Source: Aricia agestis
Lineage: Eukaryota; Arthropoda; Insecta; Lepidoptera; Lycaenidae
Direction: 5' to 3'
DNA: 64,000 nucleotides
Assembly: GCF_905147365.1 (NCBI RefSeq)
Contig: NC_056413.1
Location: forward strand, 4,728,501-4,792,500
Made by a program: the position numbers and the translations under genes. Every line of letters starts with the position of its first letter. Position 1 is the stretch's first letter. Positions 57,813-64,000 of this stretch are shown one piece after another. The notes beneath the pieces are model-generated. The model did no database searches. It saw only the letters and a list, made by a program, of their open reading frames with translations, and was not told the DNA's origin.

Positions 57813-60800
57813 GATACTTTCGCATTTATAATATTAGTATAGATTTTTTTCTGTCTTTTCCTCTTTCAACTCGACTGGCACCTATACAACTTTGTCCTTG
57901 TATCGCCCAAAGGTTGACTGGTAGATAATGCCATACGGCATTAAATCCACCTTTATACCTATATGTGCATAAAGTTTTTAAAATAAATAAATAAATAAAT
58001 GTAAATATAACACGCTGATTAAACAGATTAAATGATAACATTTGCATTACAAGCACAATATTTTATTTTTATTTTATTTCCCGTTTCGTGGCAACCCTGG
58101 CATATCTGCTCGGTACCTGTCATCGGTGGCGGCATCGTGCGACGTCAAAGGTATTTCGTTACTGTAGGGACTAATATTGCTATACTGTGGCTTAAGCCAA
58201 TGATCGCTTAGGTTTAAGATATTTTGATTTATGTCACACTTGACAGTACACTGATATTTTTTGGAAACACAACCCATATGTAGTCAGTGATGCCAACCTG
58301 CAGATAATTTCAGATCGGTGAGGAACCAATAGAAAATTTAGAAGTGTTTATCCTTACGCCATCTAGTTAAGATTGTTAAAAATAAAATTAAAAAATATAA
58401 ATGAAAATCCCTCATTAAGAAGTTATAATTTCTAGACTTATGGACTACTGTTTGTGTGAGTCACATTTACATTATTAAAATATGTCGATTACAAAAGGCA
58501 CTTACTTCTTCTTGTCTGTGGCCGAAGAATCTTACAAAATTTCCCGGTCTCCCAACAAATTTTCCTTTGAAGAAAGCTATGTAGAAAATCGACGCGTAGT
58601 AGTTGATGAACTGCAGCAAGTAGATCTTGAGCGTCAAGGAGTCGTCGAACTCTGTTTGAGTCCGTAACAACTCTTTCTCCGTTAACCATTCCGCCAGGAA
58701 TTGATATATCTGCGAAATAGTAAAGAAGAATGATTGGTATTATTGGTAAGAAACCATTTAAAGAAAATCATAACTTAGATCTCGGTTTCTTTTTTTTCAA
58801 ACAATTTTTTTTTTAAATCAAAAGCCACAGTTTAATTTTGCCCATTCAATTTATTATTAAGATTGCGATGTTTCAGACACGGTATTCTATCATTTTATAG
58901 ATAGGCGATAACTTCACCGTTACAATTAAGTTCACAAGTAACGATTAACGGCATGACCGACATCATATAAAAATGTATCTTTAGAAAATTTTGTGTCGCG
59001 TCACGTACCGTACTCGATAACTGAACAATAATACTCACATAGTTGAATATACAGATGAAGACCAAGTTGATGCAGGCGGCGGTGGCGGTGGTGAACATGA
59101 TGGGGCTGTACGTGATGAGCGGGTTGTCGCGCGACCGCAGCACGTGCGCGCCCAGCAGCGCCATGCGGTACAACACCTGAAAACAGTACGCAATCTGTAA
59201 CGGTCGAAAAGTCTTGAACAACAGCTAACATACTTAATAACACAGGATGTCCCGGCTATAGTGCTCGACTCGCTTAAATTTTTCGTAAAATCTGTCATTT
59301 TCCTTAGGAAAATGGAGATTGCATAAAAACTTGATACTGTAAGGCTTAACTCAATCATCGCGTGTACGCCTCTGCGCCAGTGTGAGTTGAACTTAAATAA
59401 AGCCTCCTCCTACGGAATATCGATAAAATGTAAGCTACTAAATATATCACGCAGACGGGGACGGCAACTCACCACGGCCACGACCGTCGCCAGCGCCAGC
59501 AGCACCAGCAGCGCCACCGCCGTGCCCGACACCAGCGCGCCCGGCAGCCGCATACGCCAGAACGGCACCATCGGCTCGCGCTCGCCAGTTACAACGTTCA
59601 GCTGCGGGAAATATACAAATGAGAAAAATTTAATTACGCAAAGAAGATGGGCAAATCAGAGGACTCTATTCTAAGGACTGGAGACTTCAGGTGTCAGAGT
59701 GACCATTCTAGTCACCGTGTCTGCAGGGATTATATCCAGATATTCTCGAGACACCCATCTCGAGGCCTAGCAACCTTTAACCGGAGAAAGATTATTATCG
59801 AAACCGGTCGTGTAAAACATTAAAATTGTAACAAAATATTTAATGAAGTGGAATAAGTGCATGAAAAGTGTATATTTATAGCTAGCAAAATAAACCGCCT
59901 GTGAGATCAAAACAAATGGTTACTTTAAGTTCGGTTAGTCTTTGGCTTTAGGTTAGGCTTTGGCTAGTCCTTACAACGTTTTTTATGTGTTTCCTTATTC
60001 CTGAACCTTATAACTATTGCATTAAATTACCTGCGTGCGCTTGACGTGTGCGAGGCGAGCGAGGTACTGCGGGCGGGGGTGCTCCTCGTACACGTCGAAG
60101 CCGGTGAGGTCCCAGCGGTGCGTCATCTCCGCCGAGTACCGCTTCCACAGCTCCAGGAAACACGCCGCTGTAATATCAGTTAGATATTAATAAATGTAAT
60201 CAGATTCGAGTCAAAGGAGTCATCAACGAAATATCAAAATTAACCAATGACGACGCATACGTGCCGTTTAGATAGCTTACTATATGACTGGTGAATATGA
60301 ATATGATTACCAGTGTTACTGCTGTCACGTTACCATAAAATTTTATTGTCAAGACACTCAAAAAATTACACATGTCATTTAAAAAAATTAAGTGCAAACG
60401 CAGACGGGAACTTACCCCAAAAACTCATAAATATCGCGAAGAAAACCGTCGTGGGGTTGTCGAAGAGGTACGTGATGCGCGACTGTAGACACGTCGCGCG
60501 CAAGTCCCAGTAGTCGCAGTGGTAGTCGCACTGCGGACACATCTTGATCGTCGAATTGTAGTTGCAGACCTCCTCGCTGTGGAGCAGAAGGCGATTAGTT
60601 ACTCGCCGCATTATTATAATAAACATTAAACAACGTTGGTCTCAAGTTTAACCCTTGTAGTACCCATTAGTAAACAGGCCCGGCAGATTTGTTACTCATG
60701 TGATAGTAAAGAAAACCGATCATACTGCTTTAATTTGTGCACAGGACATCGTAACGAAACTGCACCAGTTTATATAGCTTGTAAATATTAAATAAAACAG

Positions 60801-61986
60801 CATGATCACTGTTGTCTGTTATCAAAAGCTTTCCCAAAAATCTGTTTTATATGATAATTGATAACTTTGAACACACCTTGGCACGTTCGAGTAGACAGTA
60901 GAGGCTGAGTATATGACACAGATGAGACCAACGATAGACGCGGGGATCAGCATATGCGTGTAGAAGCCAAGCCACGCGAAATATAAACCTATAAACAAAG
61001 AAGATTATAATAAAATTTAAAACTGTTGTGTTGAACCAAATTGGGAAACTGCAATGTACAAATATTACTTCATGTCAAAAAAAAATCATTTGATATTGAA
61101 TAAAAGCTAAATCTTACCTATTTTAACACCAAAGTAATCCTTAACATAGTCGAGTGGTTGATACTTGATACATTTTGAGACGTTCGCCCACTCTTTGTAT
61201 AGTAAATGCCGCATTGAGCCCGGAGTTTTGAGATCACCCTGTCATTGGAAATACATTAGTTTTGTAATTAAAAACAAATATCGGTAAGTTAATCGTTCCT
61301 AAGATGGCAGTCGCAGCTCAGCTCACATTGGAGAGAGAAGATGAGTGATTTACAGTTGAGACAATTAAGTGCATGGGTAGTGGGGACAAATGGTTGAGAA
61401 TTGTGATTTGTGATCGATTTTTAAATTTTATTTTCAGGTCGTCAAATCGAATTTTGTAAACAAACGAAAACTGATGAGTAAAACTCAGCTGCAGGCACTC
61501 ACATCGTGTAACGGGTATGCAGCGCTGTAGACGCCATTCGCGATGAGTCGCGCGATGCCGAACGCGAAGTCGTCGTGTAATGAGCGCGTAAACTTCTTGC
61601 GGTCGAGGATGAACTGGACGATGCGGGAGCGAATCGACGGCGTCCAGAAACAGTCGGACGTCGTGTCGAATCTGTTGAAACCGACATTATGGTTATAAAC
61701 AATGCATTAGCGATAGGTACACGTCAGTATGTCAATACAATATTTACAGAGTTGACAACGCGGCAAGTGGCAACGCAGTTTATTTTAGTATTAAAATGCA
61801 ATGATTTTTTTATGTGTAGATTTTTGACTTACAAAAATTCCTTATCCTTTGAGTATATGGCAGTCAGTCTATATTTTCTCTCCGGGAACTTCTCGCGATC
61901 GACTCTGATCTTCGACATCATACTGTCCCACTTGTCGCCTACCTTATCTAAAAAACTATTCGTCTTCTCGTGGACATCTTTGAGAG
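51359..61986 (-). CDS. Anoctamin (TMEM16) family gene, 3' part, spliced
   Basis: Fifteen minus-strand exons with GT..AG borders join without a phase break: 61986-61833, 61671-61503, 61238-61118, 60988-60877, 60576-60416, 60167-60031, 59601-59473, 59176-59039, 58709-58506, 55839-55691, 55540-55455, 55146-54941, 54592-54432, 53991-53892, 53787-53593 (stop). This gives 739 residues from the first complete codon. Recognisable TMEM16 blocks are IGLYFAWLGFYT, LFDNPTTVFF, FFKGKFVGRPG, PGGCFLEL, GFVTIFVAAFPLAPLFAL, NNVLEMRLDA and IPRLVY. The six calcium-site residues of the family are all present (N466, E470, E515, E518, E547, D551). Anoctamins are dimeric multi-pass membrane proteins acting as calcium-activated chloride channels and/or lipid scramblases. 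The spacing GKQ-x2-N-x3-E and the block WHVMGARLAF are closer to the ANO3-ANO6 side than to ANO1, but I cannot assign an ortholog. The N-terminal cytosolic exons lie outside the window. Confidence 0.95.
52375..52510. repeat. TATTGCAAATGCAAC repeats in the alternative-tail intron
   Basis: At least three diverged units of TATTTATTGCAAATGCAAC lie here, together with CAATAATCTGCAATAAAT variants. They are related to the ATTGCAAGTGCAAC units in the intron at 54166-54420, so the same short repeat has spread in two introns of one gene. Confidence 0.6.
53593..53787 (-). CDS. Anoctamin terminal exon (long form, own stop)
   Basis: The acceptor is CTATTTCCAG. Residues 676-739 begin NVVALVMIVVRWAIPDMS, then a basic cytosolic helix (ELRDRMRREAYVINSYIMEE) and a proline/arginine-rich tail with a stop at 53593-53595. 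Inside the tail, a CAG|GTGTCC donor (exon end 53619) would allow splicing to 51510-51359 instead. The GC-rich tail before the internal stop has little similarity to known anoctamin tails, so the spliced form may be the main product. Confidence 0.88.
   Translation of the reverse strand, partial: NVVALVMIVVRWAIPDMSAELRDRMRREAYVINSYIMEETRAARTPRLEPRPPRPAGVQHSTPV
53892..53991 (-). CDS. Anoctamin exon: TM10 start
   Basis: The acceptor is ATGTTGGCAG and the donor is GAG|GTAAAG. Residues 643-675 run YPGYWYSTENDY, then NWYWHVMGARLAFVVVFE, the last membrane helix. It is in phase with both neighbours. Confidence 0.95.
54166..54420. repeat. Intronic minisatellite next to an anoctamin exon
   Basis: Degenerate units beginning ATTGCAAGTGCAAC start at 54166, 54283 and 54344, with a decayed unit near 54402 (spacing about 61 and 58 bases for the last steps). 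Units also contain ATGGTCTCG and, once, CATACCTGCACA, both of which occur at the edge of the adjoining exon (54426-54447). The array therefore seems to include copies of the exon edge and its splice donor. Confidence 0.75.
54432..54592 (-). CDS. Anoctamin exon: TM9 region and glycosylated extracellular loop
   Basis: The acceptor is AACTCGCAG and the donor is CAG|GTATGTG. Residues 589-641 begin GFIIAFTSEFIPRLVY, a family hallmark, and continue into a loop with three N-glycosylation sequons (NHT, NTT, NET). The 3' edge of this exon appears to have been copied into the neighbouring intronic repeat array (54166-54420). Confidence 0.95.
54941..55146 (-). CDS. Anoctamin exon: TM7-TM8 with calcium ligands E547/D551
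   Basis: The acceptor is CTCGTTCAG and the donor is GTGAGTT. Residues 521-588 run QYGFVTIFVAAFPLAPLFAL, then NNVLEMRLDARKF with E547 and D551 in the last calcium-ligand positions, and close with IGKLSIITN. Confidence 0.97.
55455..55540 (-). CDS. Anoctamin exon: TM7 start with calcium ligands E515/E518
   Basis: The acceptor is TGAACTAG and the donor is GTAAGCT. Residues 492-519 end GLFPEYLEM, matching the PEYxEM motif whose two glutamates bind calcium. The last base completes V520 with the next exon to read EMVLQYGFV. Confidence 0.95.
55691..55839 (-). CDS. Anoctamin exon: TM6 with calcium ligands N466/E470
   Basis: The acceptor is AATTATTTTAG and the donor is GTAAGTT. Residues 442-490 start CSPGGCFLELSIQLAIIMVG, followed by GKQFINTVVEM. 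N466 and E470 occupy the positions of the TM6 calcium ligands (N650 and E654 in mouse ANO1). The intron before this exon (55840-58505) is the largest fully visible constitutive intron and is full of transposons. Confidence 0.96.
55903..56021. mobile_element. Foldback MITE in anoctamin intron
   Basis: Inverted arms with CTTTGTTCAAACTTACGCG and CGACCAGGCGACTGC on the left are mirrored by GCAGTCGCCTGGTCG and GTAGGTTTGAACAAAG on the right. The arms are separated by a short centre that is itself partly complementary (GCGTCAAGTTGTC). Confidence 0.7.
56040..56180 (+). promoter_or_regulatory. GC-rich palindromic stretch upstream of the THAP-like ORF
   Basis: This CpG-rich island stands out from AT-rich intron. 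It contains a perfect 10-bp-arm palindrome TGACGTAAAC/GTTTACGTCA (56052-56073) with CRE-like half sites, and a second palindrome, GTACACAAACTCG/CGAGTTTGTGTAC type, at 56118-56144. It could be a promoter for the ORF at 56220 or the end of a transposon. Confidence 0.35.
56220..56378 (+). CDS. THAP-zinc-finger-like short ORF (fragment or first exon)
   Basis: An ATG at 56220 opens 52 codons reading MGYYNECSVYGCKSDSKNKK, then DLNFHKYR and a hydrophobic run to a stop at 56376-56378. CSVYGC followed by a basic stretch and NFHKY has the start pattern of a THAP domain (C-x2-4-C then ...FH.FP), a C2CH DNA-binding finger found in host regulators and in P-type and Kolobok-type transposases. The second half of the finger (C-x2-H, AVPTIF) is missing, so this is either a truncated copy or a first exon whose donor I cannot place. 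It lies inside an anoctamin intron on the opposite strand. Function is not inferred beyond the motif. Confidence 0.45.
   Translation: MGYYNECSVYGCKSDSKNKKDLNFHKYRLTVYNNIVLALAACICISVLLFTL
56677..57842 (+). mobile_element. GTCY-microsatellite MITE-like composite, right copy
   Basis: It starts TAGCTGTTGCCCGCGACTTC and ends (CAGA)n then TTTCGCATTTATAATATTAG. The segment 56683-56921 matches 1741-1979 in the same orientation, and 57117-57842 matches roughly 878-1600 in the opposite orientation, including an ACGCCATCTGTT block and a B-box-like TCGAACCCAGGACC. A further inverted-repeat element interrupts it at 56922-57090. Lepidopteran short elements carrying hitch-hiking GTCY microsatellites are known; I did not identify the exact family. 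Confidence 0.65.
56922..57090. mobile_element. Small inverted-repeat insertion inside the 56677-57842 element
   Basis: This segment is absent from the homologous left copy (1741-1980 runs on differently). It contains CCAATTTCACCAACG and a near-perfect palindrome centred near 57053, with TTCGAGCATTAACTTTAACA on the left and its complement ending 57083. Confidence 0.5.
57870..58005 (+). mobile_element. LINE 3' end with (TAAA)n tail
   Basis: The text TCGCCCAAAGGTTGACTGG followed by AATGCCATACGGCATTAA and then AATAAATAAATAAATAAA is a common lepidopteran non-LTR 3' end with a tetranucleotide tail. No coding part is attached. Confidence 0.55.
58506..58709 (-). CDS. Anoctamin exon: TM5 and FVGRPG loop
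   Basis: The acceptor is ATTTCGCAG and the donor is GTAAGTG. Residues 374-441 run IYQFLAEWLTEKELLRTQTE, then the TM5 helix FINYYASIFYIAFFKGKF and the invariant VGRPG. Overlapping open frames on the other strand here are shadows. Confidence 0.96.
59039..59176 (-). CDS. Anoctamin exon: TM3-TM4
   Basis: The acceptor is TGTTTTCAG and the donor is GTGAGTA. Residues 328-373 include VLYRMALLGAHVL and the TM4 helix TTATAACINLVFICIFNY. Both ends are in phase 0. Confidence 0.93.
59473..59601 (-). CDS. Anoctamin exon: intracellular loop and TM3
   Basis: The acceptor is TTCCCGCAG and the donor is GTGAGTT. Residues 285-327 begin LNVVTGEREPMVPFWRMRLP and continue into a long hydrophobic helix rich in A, L and V (TM3). 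Both ends are in phase 0. Confidence 0.92.
59795..59885 (+). repeat. Half copy of the GTGCATGAAAAGTGTATATT element
   Basis: GAAACCGGTCGTGTAAAACA to AGTGCATGAAAAGTGTATAT matches the right half of the inverted-repeat element at 21634-21850. It lies in an anoctamin intron. Confidence 0.55.
60031..60167 (-). CDS. Anoctamin exon: TM2 end and intracellular RWDL segment
   Basis: The acceptor is ATATTACAG and the donor is GTAATTT. Residues 239-284 include FLELWKRY and HRWDLTGFDVYEEHPRPQYL, the family pattern F.E.WKR....YRWDLTGFE. The exon is GC-rich compared with its flanks, as are several exons of this gene. Confidence 0.95.
60416..60576 (-). CDS. Anoctamin exon: cysteine-rich loop and TM2
   Basis: The acceptor is CTCCACAG and the donor is GTAAGTT. 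Residues 186-238 hold five cysteines (C189, C198, C201, C205, C214) matching the conserved disulfide-forming TM1-TM2 loop, one N-glycosylation sequon (NST), then LFDNPTTVFFAIFMSFW entering TM2. Confidence 0.95.
60877..60988 (-). CDS. Anoctamin exon: TM1
   Basis: The acceptor is GTTTATAG and the donor is GTGTGTT. Residues 149-184 start LYFAWLGFYTHMLIPASIVG, the TM1 signature of the family, and end in the extracellular start of the cysteine-rich loop (VYSNVPS). Confidence 0.95.
61118..61238 (-). CDS. Anoctamin exon: pre-TM1 segment
   Basis: The acceptor is AATGACAG and the donor is GTAAGAT. Residues 108-147 contain RHLLYKEWANV and KYQPLDYVKDYFGVKI, which match the family pattern LLYEEWA..KYQPLD.V..YFGEKI directly before TM1. 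The last base starts G148. Confidence 0.93.
61503..61671 (-). CDS. Anoctamin exon: N-terminal domain, FFGI/YPLHD block
   Basis: The acceptor is TTTCAACAG and the donor is GTGAGTG. Residues 52-107 include RSRIVQFIL and IARLIANGVYSAAYPLHD, the strongly conserved anoctamin block before TM1. The exon takes one base to complete L51 and ends in phase 0. Confidence 0.93.
61833..61986 (-). CDS. Anoctamin exon (first visible): end of N-terminal cytosolic domain
   Basis: The acceptor is TTTTCAG before 61986 and the donor is GTAAGTC after 61833. The exon enters with two bases of a split codon, so at least one exon lies upstream. It encodes residues 1-50 (starting LKDVHEK, ending YSKDKEF) plus most of L51. 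The segment RKYRLTAIYSKDKEFLF matches the family stretch that leads from the N-terminal dimerisation domain towards the first membrane helix. No upstream partner exon was found between 61987 and 64000. Confidence 0.88.
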
Positions 61987-62934
61987 CTGAAAACTATAAT
62001 ACAGAATCATTAACTAGCTAGCTATATAAGGAAAACACACCATAAGACCTTGAAACACACAGAGAGTCACACAAACCATAGAGAATCATAGACAATTTAG
62101 AGACAGAAAGTGAATACCGTTTGTACTTATTAAAATTCATTTTAAACTTCTATTTGTGTTTTATGCCTGTAAATTGTTATTTGATTCGATAATTTAAAAT
62201 TGTCCCCATTTGAATATCTGAAAGAAGAATAAAAACATAAAAGGAAGTGAGAAACAATAATTCAAATGATTACTTCTCTATGTATTAATAATTGGCATAA
62301 GAGTTTTTAATTCTTAGTTTTGGTAACAAACAGTGTCAGAACTGGGATACGCACTGTTCGCAGTACAAACCACAAGCAAGCTACCGCTTTCTCTACTTAA
62401 TCGACAGGGATTCCCAAAGTGAGTTCCAGGGAACCGTATGGCTTCCGTGGAAAGTCATGGTTCTTTCACCACAATCACATTAAAAATAGTGCGTATAGTG
62501 ATCACTATTTTAGTATACAGTTATTAAAAATAATATGGTTCCGAAAAATAAAAAGCAATTTGTTGGTGCTATAGCTTTAAAATTTAGGAACCCCTGTTCT
62601 ACTGTACACTAATATGACGTCACAATAAGCTACTTATGAGCTAGGTACATAAATAAAATATATGTACCTACTCAAGATTCTAGATTAGAAATATTTTGTT
62701 AAGTATTATACTTCACAGGAAAAATACCCCATGCCTGCCACACCATAGCTATAAACCGTACCACATACTCTATCCTCTACTTCTAAAGTTTTATTTTCTT
62801 CAGGCACTTCACTTTTTCTTTATCATCACTACAATCATGCAAACACAAAAACACTACAAGCATTTACCAAACAATGAATGTTACATAATGTAAACTAAAG
62901 GTAATTCAGTTCTTTAAATCATTTTAAAAGTATA

Positions 62935-63010
62935 CTAGCTGTCCTGGTGTACTTCGTGTCACTTAAAAGTTAAAAACCTTCCCTGGCGTTACTAACACAA
63001 TTGGAAATCC

Positions 63011-63079
<69 letters not shown>

Positions 63080-63300
63080 TCCAATCCGTTCAGCCGTTTT
63101 CGAGTTTTACTCGTAGCGCGACTAACACATTTGAAAATCCATTTTTATATATCTTACTAGCTGTCCCGGTGAACTTCGTGTCAAAACCTTCCCTGGACTT
63201 CTACGAATATTTTAAGACTAAAATCAGCCCAATCCTTTCAGCCGTTTTCGAGTTTTAGCGCGACTAACACATTTGAAAATCCATTTTTATATATAAGATA
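62935..63300 (+). repeat. Tandem retroelement tails around a TA microsatellite
   Basis: ACTAGCTGTCCTGGTGTACT and ACTAGCTGTCCCGGTGAACT start repeated units that end TTGAAAATCCATTTTTATAT, with CAGCCGTTTTCGAGTTTTA shared. Confidence 0.65.
63016..63076 (+). repeat. TA dinucleotide microsatellite
   Basis: About 30 uninterrupted TA units. Confidence 0.95.
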
Positions 63301-63304
63301 TCTT

Positions 63305-63492
63305 TAAACGAGCAATTCTTGTATATATATAATTAGAATCTCGGAATCGGCTCCAACGATTTTCATGAAATTTAGTATATAAGGGGTTTCGGGGGCGATA
63401 AATCGATCTAGCTAGGAATCAGTTTTAGAAAATGTCATTTTATTCGTGTATTATCGAATACCGAGCGAAGCTCGGTCAAATAGTTAGTAGGA
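63305..63492 (-). repeat. Short retroelement tail (minus)
   Basis: AGAATCTCGGAATCGGCTCC to ATACCGAGCGAAGCTCGGTC, the reversed form of a common insect repeat end. Confidence 0.55.
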
Positions 63493-64000
63493 TAGATTAA
63501 GAGGCAAAAAATTATCTTAAGATTATTTTAATTATTATTATTATTATTGGCCCACTGTGTCCCACTGCTGGGCAAAGGGGATTTTAATTATTACATTAAA
63601 AAAATAGATGAATCCGCCACCTTTACAATAATGTTAAAAAGTTAATACAGTATGCAGTCAGCAGCTGAACACAAAAAGCTATGTAGTCATTTAGATGTTA
63701 CGATTTGTCGTGCGATGTTAGTATGCTCGATGTCGTTAGCAAAGCGTAGCGTACGCATCCAAAGTCACGACAGCTGCATACCTTAGACATATAAAATGCA
63801 GCATTCAGTATTGCATTTGTCTTCCCACCTTTTCTTATTTTACTGCAATCCTATGAACGAATAGTCGTTTATCATATTTGCATAAACATGATGAAAGTAA
63901 AGCAACAAGAATATTTGTCACAACAATCTGGCAACAACTAGTGGCAGGCGTACTGCACAAAAACACATTGCGCACTGCATAAAAAATTAAGACTCAAAAC

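Larger units (their letters stand above)
61987..64000 (-). other. Anoctamin intron or upstream region
   Basis: No exon with family similarity could be found here although the first visible exon enters mid-codon. The stretch holds the retroelement tails and TA repeat listed separately, and a GTGTCCCACTGCTGGGCAAA retroelement motif near 63558. Confidence 0.5.

Noticed and set aside
58482..58667. Plus-strand frame opposite the TM5 exon, and minus-strand frames in other phases near 53585, 58489 and 59001-59358
   Set aside because: Shadows of the anoctamin exons in wrong frames; the exon frames carry the family motifs and fitting splice sites.

Overview
The window looks like moth or butterfly (lepidopteran) nuclear DNA. 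It is AT-rich, its one convincing host gene is split by GT..AG introns, and it is packed with interspersed repeats of lepidopteran type: short elements carrying CAGA/GTCT microsatellites and ending TTTCGCATTTATAATATTAG, a family containing GTGCGAGTCGGACTCG, tRNA-headed SINEs, and a SINE ending CCGTTTGCTCGTTTGCCCCC. No bacterial features, no real tRNA or rRNA genes and no CRISPR array were seen.

Positions 1 to about 51,000 form a gene-poor repeat field. It holds two substantial non-LTR retrotransposons: a 5'-truncated, frameshifted CR1-like copy (6030-8487) nested in an older repeat, and an apparently complete I-group-like element (22652-28356) with two intact ORFs overlapping as TAATG and a 14-bp target-site duplication. 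Around them are many foldback or TIR elements, two of which have hAT-type 8-bp duplications, plus SINEs, several minisatellites and perfect palindromes.

Positions 51,359-61,986 carry the 3' part of an anoctamin (TMEM16) gene on the minus strand. I reconstructed 15 coding exons whose phases all agree (739 residues from the first complete codon to the stop), plus an alternative last exon 2 kb downstream that joins in frame through a donor inside the usual last exon. All six residues of the TMEM16 calcium site are present. The N-terminal exons must lie beyond the right edge. The introns contain transposons, a minisatellite that seems to have copied the edge of a neighbouring exon including its splice donor, and a short plus-strand open frame resembling the start of a THAP zinc finger behind a GC-rich, palindromic upstream region.

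The last 2 kb are intron or upstream sequence with decayed retroelement tails and a long TA microsatellite. Functionally there is one host gene (membrane calcium-activated scramblase or channel) and one possibly competent retrotransposon; the rest is mostly transposon debris. Coordinates of repeats are by eye and may be off by several bases.
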